Of a stretch of 64,000 nt of DNA, positions 54,724-64,000 are shown piece by piece; position 1 is the first letter of the stretch, and every line of letters begins with the position of its first letter. Position numbers and translations under genes: made by a program. Below the pieces are notes generated by a model. It saw only the letters and a list, made by a program, of their open reading frames with translations. It was not told the DNA's origin and ran no database searches. Source of the stretch: Amaurobius ferox (Eukaryota; Arthropoda; Arachnida; Araneae; Amaurobiidae); assembly GCA_951213105.1 (NCBI GenBank), contig OX578152.1, forward strand, positions 97,873,068-97,937,067. The letters run 5' to 3'.

Positions 54724-55334
54724 TAAACTATCTGACTCGCGAAGTGACTGACTGGAGTAAGTGATTGTTAGAAAGTGAGGGGCAAAGCTCCCTAGGTTCT
54801 ACCTGCGTAGTTCTACCTGCGTCACCTGCGTAGTAGTCGTGAAGAAAGAGTGCGTTTAGACAGCTCTTGTGGTTAGGGTGCGGCAGAAAACAGGGGGCGG
54901 AATCCTCGAGTTTCAAGAATTTGCGAGTGTCAGCGAGCTGAGGGCATGGATGCCGGTTGGAGTGAAAGAGTTCGCGAAACGAATTCCAGGAGTTGGCAAG
55001 TATCAGAGAACACTGGGCGGAACCCAAACGGATGCAATACGCCTGTGTTCTGCATTGCGAAAAAATGGTAAAACATACCGTTTTGAAATTTTACATATAA
55101 GCCTGTTGTTGTGCAAGGGAGGCTAAATATTTATTAATATAATTTTGCATTCACATTATTAACAGGGATTTCTTTGGTCAATCAAATTCTCAATTTCTTT
55201 GTGATTAGTTTACTGCTAAAATCTCACATGTACCTTAGAAAATGGTAGCTATAACGTTAGTATCAAACAACGTTGCACCCGTGCACTACAGGGGCAGAAC
55301 ACATTATACATTTTCCGACTATACTTCAACACTA
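54724..55334. other. Stretch with unassigned open frame
   Basis: GC-richer than its surroundings. Frames at 54728-55027 (minus) and 54869-55126 (plus) overlap and neither shows motifs. CTACCTGCGTAGTTCTACCTGCGTC is a short tandem repeat at 54797-54821. I call no gene. Confidence 0.35.
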
Positions 55335-55340
55335 CAAATG

Positions 55341-55428
55341 CCTATAGATGGGATTTGAACCCATGACTCCAACAGTCGAGATAGCACTGTAGTTGCTTGC
55401 TTTTTACTTCTTGGACTGCTGAGGTGAC
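55341..55428 (-). repeat. tRNA-like relic with intact B box
   Basis: On the minus strand GGTTCAAATCC (complement of 55351-55361) is a perfect B box inside a plausible T arm (ATGGG-TTCAAAT-CCCAT). The expected A box and acceptor stem are poor, so it is more likely a SINE or tRNA pseudogene than a working tRNA. Confidence 0.45.
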
Positions 55429-55559
55429 ACTTACATTTAATATAAGTTTACGTACATTCTGTAATGAACATTTAATCTAGAGTTATCCTCTTCTCACCTC
55501 GCAGAACATATTTCCGAAATGCGTTCAGCAAGTCTTAAAACATGCTTAATTAATAGATC

Positions 55560-56150
55560 AAATTTTATAAAATTTTATAGGTAAGTTACTTGCGTGTGAC
55601 CCTGGTGTTGATTAGATTTTAGCACGATTTGGAACAAATAAACTCGCCTTTTTTTTACGAAATGGTCCGCAAAAATCTCATGTAGTAAAAACTAATTGAT
55701 CAAATTTTACAAAATGTGGTAGATAAGTCACTTGTGGGATATCCTGGTGCTAATTAGATTTTGGTACGATTCGGAAAAGAAGAACCTGCCTTTTTTACGA
55801 TATAGACCGCGAGTATCGACAAAATCTAAAATAATGGACTACTTATGCTCAAATGTATCCATTAAATGCTTGTTTTATACGTAATTTTTGACGAGGAAAA
55901 GAATAAGATCAATCCATTACTCTAGGACAAACCGTTCTCGAGATATGAGATTTTACGCACTTTTGCTACGCCGCCTTTGAAACAATGTCCAGCTACTAAA
56001 TAAAAACAAAAATTGAATTACAAGTGCAAATTCAGTGCTATTTTGTGCAATTAAACTCAATTTAATGAATTATTAAAGAACTAAAGGGAAATGAATTTGG
56101 GTCTGTAGGGAAAGTCATTTGCTGCCCACATCAGATTTTTTTAAAATTTT
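55560..56150 (+). repeat. Dispersed repeat arm, direct copy 1
   Basis: Contains two ~135-bp internal units (AAATTTTATAGGTAAGTTACTTG..., CTGGTG-TGATTAGATTTTRG-ACGATT) and a tail ending GGGAAAGTCATTTGCTGCCCACATCAGA. The same series recurs at 58990-59580 and, inverted, at 56330-57420. Confidence 0.75.
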
Positions 56151-56329
56151 AAATTTGAATTTCATTCATATAAAAGGAGTGCAAAAGAACTTCGTGCCAG
56201 CGAAGGATTGATTAATTTCAGGAATACGATAAAATGCTATTTCTCCAGCTCACACAATGCCACTGTACCCACAAACAGCGTCGATGTCAAACGATTCTAT
56301 TTCAAATGTAAAAATCTAAAGTGGGCAAT

Positions 56330-57420
56330 ACATGACTTTCCCTACAGGTTCATTCATTTTCTAATTTTTTTTATTTCATGATGTATTAAATTGAGTTTAA
56401 TTGAAGAAAATAACATGAGTACTTCTCTGATGCATTCAATTTGCATTTGTGAGGCATCTCTGTTTCCTTTGGCAACTTTAAAGTCTTCAGCTCCTCAAAA
56501 TTCCAAACAACTAAAATATTTTGAGACCGGTTCAATCTAGAGTCATGGAGGTCACTCTTACACTCACTTTGATGTCAAAAATGACACGAAGAACAAGTAC
56601 TTAGATTTAAGCAATTTTAGTCATCTATTTCAGATTTTCACCATCTTTGTCGGCCATTTTGCAAAATAGGGTCAGTTATATTTTTCAGAATTGCGCCAAA
56701 TTCTAATCAGCATCAACTATTAGGATAATCCTCAAGGGATGTAACTACTAAATTTTAAGAAATTTCATTAAACAGTTTCTTAACTGCAGTTAAAAAACTT
56801 CAATTCCTCAAAATTAAAAAAACTTAAATATCTCGAGTAATGGAGTTGGTCTTATTCTTTTCGTCGACAGAATTTACGTATAAAACAAGTACTTAATGGT
56901 TACATTTGTAGTATTGTTTTTAGATCTGGACGATTTTTGCAAAATGACCATTTTGCAAAATTTATGGCTATTTTGCAAAATGAGGTATATTTAAATATAT
57001 TTTTACTCCGAATAGTACCAAAATCTAACCAGCACCACGGTAACCCACAAGCGACTTATTTACCAAATTTTGTGAAATTTGGCCAATTAGTTTCTCAAAT
57101 AGATATATATGATTTTTGCAATAAAAGGCAGGTTCTTTTTTCCAGAATTATACCAAAATATAATTAGCACCAGGGTCACCCTCAAGTGACTTATAAAATT
57201 TTATGAAATTTGGTCAATTAGTTTTATGAGTTAGAGCGGATACATATATTACACAGACAGACAGGCAGAGACACACACAACGCCACGTTAAAAATAGTTT
57301 TTTCGTGTTCTAGATAGAGGTCCCAAAACGTGTCGATCTGCCGAAAACTTGAGTTGCGATTTGTGACACGATTCCAATACTTTTCCAATACATTTCCCTG
57401 TATTGTAGGGGAAGTAAAAT
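56330..57420 (-). repeat. Dispersed repeat arm, inverted copy
   Basis: Reverse complement of the same family: starts TACATGACTTTCCCTAC, with internal units at 56690-56790 and 57000-57240. It ends with the GTGTTCTAGATAGAGGTCCC and CCAATACATTTCCCTGTATTGTAGGG terminus. Together with 55560-56150 it forms a large tail-to-tail palindrome. Confidence 0.75.
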
Positions 57421-57569
57421 GATTGATAGTTTTGCCAAAATGTATTTGCCATCATATAAAAGTCTGTTCATAAACTTCTTGTTACGTTTTGATGTGAGGT
57501 TTCATAGTAATTAAATCCTGCCATGTGATTATCTTAAAATCTAATATGAAGACAATAAACAGGTACACT

Positions 57570-57837
57570 GTTATTTTTTACAACGTTTTATTATCTACCA
57601 ATACAATGTAAATTGCCCTTTTTCCATTGCTTATTTACAGAGCCCAAAAGACATCCATGAAGAAATGACCGCATGACAAGAATAATCTAAACGGAACTAA
57701 AACGCTAACAATGTCTGATTTCTTTTTTTTTTTTACCTCAATCTGAGGCTTCTGATATGAAACGTTCTTCTCCAGAAAGATTAAAGGAAGTTGTTGATAG
57801 AGATATGATTTCCTTCTGCTTCAACGGATGAGACTTA
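57570..57837 (-). other. 3' UTR of the EF-hand gene with poly-A signal
   Basis: Minus-strand sequence after the stop codon contains AATAAA (complement of TTTATT at 57587-57592). This fits a 3' UTR of about 250 nt. Confidence 0.65.
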
Positions 57838-57881
57838 TTACAAGGTTGGGTACATTTCTTCAGGGTTGATCATGCCATCAC
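57838..57881 (-). CDS. EF-hand protein, last coding exon
   Basis: On the minus strand a pyrimidine-rich acceptor ending TTTTTTTTCAG (AG at 57882-57883) precedes 44 nt. Joined to the exon at 61986-62074 it gives NGDGMINPEEMYPTL and a TAA (57838-57840). With the preceding DQ this completes a canonical 12-residue EF-hand loop DQNGDGMINPEE, with D1, N3, D5, G6, I8 and E12. The protein ends only five residues after the loop, so this is the final EF hand. It binds calcium by family rule. The identity of the protein is unknown because upstream exons are outside the window or not recognised. The exon is too short to appear as an open frame. Confidence 0.85.
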
Positions 57882-58079
57882 CTGAAAAAAATAAAATAAA
57901 CATGATGTGGGTAATACATGGCATTTTGCTACATAATGTAATGAATATACTCCTTTCATAGGGAGATAATGATGTACAGTTATAAAAAAATAAAATAATA
58001 ATAATAATTAATAACAATAATAATAATTAACAATAATAACGATAAATAAATAAATAAAATAAAATAAAATAAATACTTG

Positions 58080-59830
58080 ACCGCAATTGCACAATTTACA
58101 TTGCAGAACAAAACGGAAGATACCACTCGATAGAGATTAATCTCTTTTACAAATATCAATATTTAAAATTTTCTTAAGGGGTCGCCTTTATAGTTATTTT
58201 GGCATTAACTCCAAAATCTTCCAAGGAGAATGATAATAAAATGTTGAATGGTTTTCCAGGTTTTAGGATATATATTCGCGATTAATAAAATTTACAAAAA
58301 AATTGTTTTTGCATACTTTTCTACTAAAAAACCTAAACAAAATTCATATGGATTTTAATATTCAAACATATTTGAAATCTTTATTATTAATTATTAAATG
58401 AATATTCATACAAATTATAAATAGAAACAGCTATTAATTTTAACACCATTCGAGGAAGCTAAGACAGAAGCATCGATATACAAAATTTCAGTTTAATCCG
58501 TACAATATTGAGTGTGCTATCAAATAATTCGATGATTATTACGCTTATCGGAGACCATTCTCAGAGTTAGTGGAAGAAAAACCTCGGATGTTTCTTGAGA
58601 ATCATCGATGATTAAAACAGCGAACACCGCACCTAACTCATTGATGTTTCAAGAACAACGGCTATCTATGTGTAACATTTAAACAAAATGTAGATGACAA
58701 CAACAGAACATTGCATACTGGCGCATCTAGATTATTAGATCGGAATTCGCCCTTTCTGTTACAGAGTTCAATTTCTTGACGCACCCTTAGTAGTTTTTAA
58801 GGATTTTCTTGGTTAATTTTGGGTCTTATTACTTTCCCTGCAATACATTGTAATGTATAGGGAAAGCATTGGAATCATGGCGAAAATCGCAACTCGAGTT
58901 TTCGACGGATCTACACGTTTCAAGACCTCTAGAATACGAGAAAACTATTTTTAGCGTGATGTCTGTGTGTGTGTCTGTGTGTGCAGATTTTGTATCCACT
59001 CTAACTAAAAAAGTAATTGATCGAATTTCATAAAATTTGGTAGGTAAGTCACTTGTGGGCGAATCTGGTGCTGATTAGTTTTGGGTACGATTCGAGATAA
59101 AAGAACTCACCTTTTTTTGCGAAATGGCCCCCAAAAGCTTGTATCCACTCTAGCTGAAAATTTAATGGACCGAATTCCACAAAATTTGGTATGTAAATCA
59201 CTTGTGGGACACCCTGGTGCTGATTAGATTTTGGTATGATTCGTAAAAAAAATAACCTGCCTTTTTTTGCAAAATGGCCTGCAAAAATCGCCAAAATCTA
59301 AAATAAAAAAACTACGTACGCTCAAATATATCCATGAAATGCCTGTTTAATACGTAATTTTTAACGAAGAAAAGAATAAGACCAACCGCATTACACTAGG
59401 ACTAGCCGTTTTCGAGATATTTTAGTTTTTCCGTATTTTCTCTAAGCCACCTTTGAAAATAAGTCCAGTTATCAAATGAGAACGAAAATTGAATTAAAAG
59501 TGAATCAAATGTAATTAAAATAAAGAGAACGTGAATATAAATCTGCAGGGAAAGTCATGTGCTGCCCACATCAGATTTTTTTTTTTATTATTATTATTAT
59601 TTTAATCTGCATGAAAGTTTTCGGCGAATCCGAGTATGAAATGATCAATGGGGGTTGTCCATAAAGATTTCGGAGCTAATGCCAAAATAACTTTGAAGAC
59701 GGGCCCTTATGCAAATTTTAAATATTGATATTTGTAGAAGACATTTGTATCCCTATCGAATGATACCTCCAGCTTTGTTCTGCGATATATATTGCGAATT
59801 ACGGTCGGGTGTTTTCTTTTCATTTTTTTT
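58080..59830. repeat. Inverted repeat pair enclosing a dispersed repeat
   Basis: 58080-58240 is the reverse complement of 59640-59830 (TTTTGGCATTAACTCC/GGAGCTAATGCCAAAA, AAATATTGATATTTGTA, GTTCTGC). The enclosed part holds the repeat arm 58840-59580. Confidence 0.65.
58840..59580 (+). repeat. Dispersed repeat arm, direct copy 2
   Basis: Begins with the terminus CTTTCCCTGCAATACATTGTAATG and a GTGTGTGTCTGTGTGTG microsatellite. Then two ~140-bp units with CACTTGTGGG, CTGGTGCTGATTAG and GGTAYGATTCG, ending GGGAAAGTCATGTGCTGCCC. Same family as 55560-56150. Confidence 0.75.
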
Positions 59831-59944
59831 TTTTTGGATAGCTCTACAAGATTCATACCTCAATGATTTTGGCGTTGAATTAACGCAACGTAAATTGTAA
59901 CTGGGCGCTTTGGACAACTTATGAGTCCAAAACCGAATGACTTA

Positions 59945-60215
59945 TTCATACTCAGTGTTTCTTTCAAGACCTTTTGCCCGGGGGCCGACGAATGAAACTT
60001 TAGGGGGTGACAATTTTTCCATTTGCCCTATATAAATATATCTATATGCTGTTACATAAATAAAAACTAGGTTAACATATTTTTTGTCCCTGGAGCGGTT
60101 GAAAACCCAGGCCATCCGACTCATCCTAGGGTATGAGTAGCTGTTTGAGTGACTGGTGTGTGTGTGTGTGGGTGAATAATCGGATGTATGCCTAAAAGAA
60201 ACACTGTTCATACTT
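59945..60215 (+). repeat. Dispersed repeat, copy 2, with inserted SINE tail
   Basis: Matches 32940-33160. Between ATATTTTTTGTCC and GGATGTATGCC it has extra text, including CCCAGGCCATCCGACTCATCC (SINE tail, minus strand) and a GT microsatellite (60150-60169). Confidence 0.6.
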
Positions 60216-60779
60216 CCGTGAAAAATCCCCAATTAAAATGAAATTAACTGTTAATCAATATCCCGTGAAATAAATGACTATTGGCGAATTCTTGGGTGTC
60301 AAAATACAAAACTATTTTTCATTCGAGAGGTGATGGTACTGTCTCTGTAGCAGTCACTCTCGGTTTGAGTTCAAATCAATCGATTCTTAAGAAAATATCT
60401 CTCTGGCAGGAGGGGGAAATAAAAAATCAGGTTCAATTAGGCTCCGTTTCGTAGTTATTAAGGTTCCTCCCTAAAATCCGACTTTTTCTATCCCCCGAGG
60501 AAGGGAATCAAAATCCGGCTTTGTTAGGTTCTGTCTCGTGTCCGATACTATAAATATGCAAAGATTCAGCCTTTAGCTCATTGGATGAACATTTTTAGGG
60601 TAAGGGGGGGGGGCGTCTGAAAAGTATTTTTCAAACCCCTTTCCCTAGAATAATCGAATATCGAACTCCATTAGGTTCTGTCCCGTGCTTGTGTAAAGTT
60701 TTAGCCTTTTAGTCACCGGGGGGGGGGGGTGACATGTAGAGGGTCTGTAATGACAATAGCACGTTAGTCAGTTATTATA

Positions 60780-60998
60780 GATACCTTATATACTTCACTT
60801 TCTTTTTACTTCCTTTATATACGTAGTGTAACGTATAAGGAAAGTGTTGTAATGGGGTTGAAAATTCGAATTCCAGTTTTCGATGGGAGAGCACGTTTCA
60901 AGCAACCCTGAACACGAATCAAACGCTTTTGGAGTTATGTCTGGTTCCTGTCTAAATTGCACACCTTTGGGTGTAGGTCGGACGGTCCGGGTAGGAAA
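60780..60998 (+). repeat. Foldback-family terminus followed by SINE tail
   Basis: ACTTCCTTTATATACGTAGTGTAACGTATAAGGAAAGT is a palindromic terminus, then GGTTGAAAATTCGAATTCC and GAGCACGTTTCAAGCAACCC like the complement of 48600-48740. 60960-60998 is the SINE tail GGTCGGACGGTCCGGGT. Confidence 0.6.
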
Positions 60999-61507
60999 AC
61001 AAAATTGATATTAAAAAATAACACTGCTACTATGGTAACCATTCAGTCAATGCATAAGGCATAGTGGGCGTATGAAGACAAAACCGAGTAAAAAGGCACT
61101 TGTAGCTTTCGCAAAGCACCCTTCATGGAGTTAGAAAGAAGGAGATAAAAAGGTTGAAAATGCCATGATGCTTTGGGAATATATCTAGGTATCGATAGTG
61201 TTAGTAAAGTAGCTGTTATTGTTAATTGACACAACAGAAAGACGTAGTATTTAGTATATGTATTTTTGATTATTTTTAAATTAAAGGTTCCCTTATTATG
61301 AGCATAATTAACCAGAATGTTTGCGTAGTTGTAGGATAGAATACAGAAAATATGGAGATACAAATAAATTGAAAGATAAAATAACTTCGAATACGCAGGA
61401 ATGTTCATTATTGTTTCAGTTCAACTTTGCATTGCGCTAATAACTTATTTTTACAAAATTGGCAGTTTAAAAAAATATTTTAGGCCTTTCGCCATAGAAA
61501 AGCATAC

Positions 61508-61945
61508 AATGCAGGGCTACTTATTTTATCCCAGTGCCACCCGAATGATTGTCTCAAACGATATTGGTGTTTTCTTAATGTGAAGTTTTAACTTCTTACT
61601 TTTACCTTCATTGTGTCGTTTCTTTACTTATTAATGCTGTCGTAACATTCTGAATATTCAATAACATTTGTATTTGAATCACTTTCACAGTAAGAATATT
61701 TCACAACACAAAATAATGGCTACACATCTACACGAATTTTGTTGAATATTTTATTCTGTAATTCAAAGAAATCGAATTTAAATTCCTTTGCAATTTCAAT
61801 TAGGAGGTAATAATTAAATGTACAACCTACAAAGATGAATGTGCACAAAATGTTTTGAAATGCAGGACTACTTATCTTATCCCAGCTCTACGTCAATTAT
61901 TGTCTCAAACGATATTGGTGTTTTCTTAATATGAAGTTTTAACTT
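61508..61945. repeat. Local direct duplication next to the penultimate EF-hand exon
   Basis: 61508-61597 and 61859-61945 share TGCAGGRCTACTTATYTTATCCCAG and, with one difference in between, ATTGTCTCAAACGATATTGG, TGTTTTCTTAAT and TGAAGTTTTAACTT. The right copy ends at the alternative splice donor described for the neighbouring exon. Confidence 0.8.
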
Positions 61946-61985
61946 ACCTCCAAGGTACCCGTGTTACACAAGATAGGGCACTTAC

Positions 61986-62074
61986 CGTTTTGGTCAAGAA
62001 CTCTGTCTACTAGAAGTTTTGCCAAAGCTGGACTCCTAGCTACTTGATCTGCAAGCCAGCTGGAAGAAATCGGC
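61986..62074 (-). CDS. EF-hand protein, penultimate exon
   Basis: An 89-nt exon on the minus strand between acceptor TTATTTTTTCAG (AG at 62075-62076) and donor G|GTAAGTGCC (GT at 61984-61985). It encodes PISSSWLADQVARSPALAKL followed by LLVDRVLDQN, with a one-base overhang at each end. The last residues are the start of the EF-hand loop completed by the next exon. The preceding helix ALAKLLVDRVL is a good E helix. Exon phase, both splice sites and the motif agree, so this is very likely a real host gene. A second in-frame donor GAG|GTAAGT lies 38 nt further on (61946-61947); its use would spoil the calcium loop. Confidence 0.85.
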
Positions 62075-62419
62075 CTGAAAAAATAAAAAAAGAATTCATT
62101 TACAATCTATACTTGAGAACATTCTATAAATAACAGCAGTTCCCAACCTTTATTCACTAGAGTATTTCGTGGTTGGTCTGTCCATCTAATGTACAACCAA
62201 GTCTTGCTAAACAATTAATATTGTAATGATGGTGGATTTTTTATACAGTAGTTTGTTAGTTAAAAACTTACAAACTGTAGGGTAATTTAGGAAAATTCTT
62301 CACATAGCTAAGATTGTGTAGCTAGTAGCGTGGCTTGGACGTAATTCAAGACGTCCTGGAAGCTGATGTTTAAAATATATTATATAAGTGTAACCCTTCT
62401 CTCTGTCCGTCCCAATGGG
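62075..62419 (-). other. Intron sequence, nothing recognised
   Basis: Upstream intron of the EF-hand gene. No exon-like element was recognised before the SINE. Confidence 0.4.
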
Positions 62420-62548
62420 CTGTTGTTGAGACCCAGACCGTTTGACCTACCAGAAAGGTGTAAGGTAACCGTTTGGACGTGCCACCCAATTTAGACCGGA
62501 ACCCAGTGGGGAGGCATCCACAGGGACCGTACCCTCCTCCCCCTACCA
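62420..62548 (-). mobile_element. SINE, 3' part (split by hAT 3)
   Basis: Minus-strand SINE body and tail (complement of TTGTTGAGACCCAGACCG ... GACCGTACCCTCCTCC), aligning with 31262-31420. It continues after the hAT insertion at 63906. Confidence 0.88.
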
Positions 62549-63905
62549 CAGGGGTCGGCAACCTATTGAAACGGAAGAGCCAAAAGTTACAATTTACAAA
62601 ATTTCCCAGTTTTTAAAGAGCCACTAAAATTTTTCGTTTCAATATTATAGTATTTGCTTATATATATTTGATTTTTGATTTAAAATAAACGGCTTTAAAT
62701 ACGGAATATTTATTCATATAAAAATACAAATATAGATAGTTACATCAATGGGAGCATTGGCTTTGCATGCCTTTTGAAAGTTTGATTAAATCTGGCTTAT
62801 AACTTGTTTTAAGTTTCAAGCACGACTGTAGATTTTTATTTGTTAGTTGACTTCTAACTTTACTTTTTATTATATTCATGCAAGAGAACGCTTGCTCGCA
62901 CGAATATGTCGACCCAAAGATCGTCAGCACTCCATATGCCAACTTCTTCACCTCACTGTAGCATTCTGAAAGACTATTCCATGCGCCGAATATGAGGGCC
63001 TCAACTCGCGGAATTTCTTTGAGAGCTGTCCACTTGTGCTGCGCGATGTGCATGCATTTCTGGACCTCCAATTCTTCCAACTGGCTCTTGAGTTCTGTGA
63101 ACTTGCCACTCCACAAGTCTTTGCTTTTCAAATCTAGCAATTGCATTTGGAGCGATCCAGCATCAATTTTAAATGGCTCAATGTTGATCTCATTTGTATT
63201 TGTGTTGAGACGATTTATTATGAACGCGAGAGTACTTTTGTTTGTTTTGAATTGCTCGAATCTCTCAGCGAATCCATCCTTCATGTTTTTTAAAGCTATG
63301 CTGAAGTAATTCGTGTCAATAGTTGCATTGGTCTCATCGCGATATTGCTTCAGATTTTTAAAATGAAGTAATTTACCGCTCTCCATGTCTTCAACAAAAA
63401 TAAGTAATTTTTTTTTCGAAACAAACTACTTCCTCAAGCAAGGCGTAGGCTGTGTTGCCCTTTCCTTGCAGTTTTAGATTTAGTTCATTTAGTTTCATTG
63501 TGGTATCTACCATGAAGTTGAATTTTTGCAGCCATTTGTCTTCTTCCAATTCGGGATGGTCAATGCTTTTTTCATTGAGGAATGTTTTTATTTCACTCAA
63601 GCACAAAGCTAAACGTTGCAATACGTTACCTCTGGAAAGCCATCGCACTTTATTGTGCAGAAGTAGGTCAGAAACAAAATTATAGTTCAAATTTATCTCA
63701 TTACGGTCATGTTAAGCGTAGCGATTTGTAATTAACGATTATGAAAATAGAAGCTATTGAGAAATTAGGTACTTAAAAATATATTTTCTTATTTTTTAGG
63801 GGTTTTGATAATAAATTATTAATTTTTTCATATGGAACTGGAGAGCCGCAACTTTACATCAAAAGAGCTGCATGCGGCTCGCGAGCCGCAGGTTGCCGAC
63901 CTCTG
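62549..63905 (-). mobile_element. hAT transposon 3 inserted in a SINE, with 8-bp TSD
   Basis: Inverted termini CAGGGGTCGGCAACCT (62549 onward) and CAGAGGTCGGCAACCT (complement ending 63905). The 8-bp target duplication CCCTACCA lies at 62541-62548 and 63906-63913. The duplicated word belongs to the SINE body (CCCCTACCACCAA at 31402 onward), which proves that the hAT element entered the SINE. 1357 bp, with a partial transposase on the minus strand. Confidence 0.95.
62745..63690 (-). pseudogene. hAT transposase, C-terminal half (GTF2IRD2/ZBED-like group)
   Basis: Starts [20 protein letters not shown], the conserved W-LSRG region of this hAT group, then [28 protein letters not shown] frameshift in an A-run (about 63412-63420) moves the frame to [16 protein letters not shown] and KNMKDGFAERFEQF, ending with the dimerisation domain YGVLTIFGSTYSCEQAFSCM plus NIIKSKVRSQLTNKNLQSCL. 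The catalytic N-terminal half is absent, so the copy is non-autonomous. Confidence 0.88.
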
Positions 63906-63913
63906 CCCTACCA

Positions 63914-64000
63914 CCAACCTCTCGGAAGAACTTATGGACCCACATGTTTAATGTGATCGTACTCCGCATGAACACGGCGGCAGTTGTGGCAGCGTGCAAA
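63914..64000 (-). mobile_element. SINE, 5' part (split by hAT 3), runs off the window
   Basis: CCAACCTCTCGGAAGAACTT, CACATGTTTAATGTGATCGT and GAACACGGCGGCAGTTGTGG match 31411-31490. The tRNA-like head lies beyond the window end. Confidence 0.88.

Larger units (their letters stand above)
57882..61985 (-). other. Last intron of the EF-hand gene, 4.1 kb, repeat-filled
   Basis: Bounded by donor GTAAGT (61980-61985) and acceptor TTTTTTTTCAG. It contains an AATA/ATAA microsatellite (57980-58080), a pair of inverted repeats (58080-58240 with 59640-59830), a dispersed repeat arm (58840-59580), a second dispersed repeat (59945-60215), a repeat end (60780-60960), a SINE tail (60950-60998) and a local duplication (61508-61597 with 61859-61945). 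No other gene is seen. Confidence 0.7.

Noticed and set aside
54869..55126. 85-codon open frame after the SINE
   Set aside because: No motif, and an equally long frame on the other strand overlaps it.
55341..55428. Functional tRNA gene on the minus strand
   Set aside because: The B box is perfect, but the A box and acceptor stem do not fit; kept only as a tRNA-like relic.
56937..59294. Open frames with repeated IPKSNQH and PNFVKFG text on both strands
   Set aside because: They come from the ~135-bp tandem units of a dispersed repeat and appear on both strands because one arm is inverted; not a gene.

Overview
This looks like a window from a repeat-rich arthropod genome, most likely a spider. 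That is an inference from the Jockey-clade retroposons, the C2H2 zinc-finger genes, the AT-rich intergenic DNA and the GT-AG introns. No bacterial gene organisation, rRNA or CRISPR is visible. Host coding content is small: three related poly-C2H2 zinc-finger genes on the minus strand (ZNF-A 2546-3970, ZNF-B 33493-34920, ZNF-C 51759-52823), the last two exons of an EF-hand protein on the minus strand (61986-62074 spliced to 57838-57881 across a 4.1 kb intron), and a possible THAP-type exon (about 38018-38212). Nearly everything else is transposable elements and their debris.

Layout. 1-394: end of a broken Ty3/gypsy integrase. 1590-5300: ZNF-A with flanks shared by the other zinc-finger genes. 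5335-20510: a nested retroposon graveyard. An old minus-strand Jockey (5335-13532) is split by a plus-strand Jockey (6881-about 10604) and a 5'-truncated plus-strand Jockey tail (12499-13331, 11-bp TSD). Next to it lies a third plus-strand Jockey (about 13533-20510), whose ORF1 is cut by a 3.4 kb LTR-type insertion (14355-17794) with a 5-bp TSD. 20511-27250: AT-rich DNA with a TTAA-flanked foldback element (22096-22879), six ~160-bp minisatellite units (23811-24760) and a tandem duplication. 27250-31000: 3' flank of ZNF-B carrying a ~2.9 kb imperfect palindrome (27600-30525) that is absent from the equivalent place beside ZNF-A. 30965-31615: minisatellite with a tRNA-derived SINE inside. 33393-35650: ZNF-B. 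35729-37582: hAT element with 8-bp TSD. 39048-40066: decayed Tc1-like element. 43653-44556: second hAT element with TSD. 46418-47725: Tc1-like element with perfect 28-bp TIRs and a frameshifted transposase. 48930-50152: two foldback elements. 50206-53640: ZNF-C and flanks, its 3' finger relics split by a hAT-like MITE. 54309-54710: SINE with a 13-bp TSD. 55560-62074: 3' end of the EF-hand gene and its repeat-filled last intron. 62420-64000: a SINE split by a third hAT element (62549-63905).

How it fits together: the zinc-finger genes are tandem segmental duplicates in the same orientation, and all three share about 1.3 kb of 5' flank. The intervals between them have grown by transposon insertion. 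Duplicated flanks and target-site duplications allow several empty-site comparisons, so the relative order of many insertions can be read from the sequence alone. All similarity calls come from reading by eye; no alignment or database search was run.
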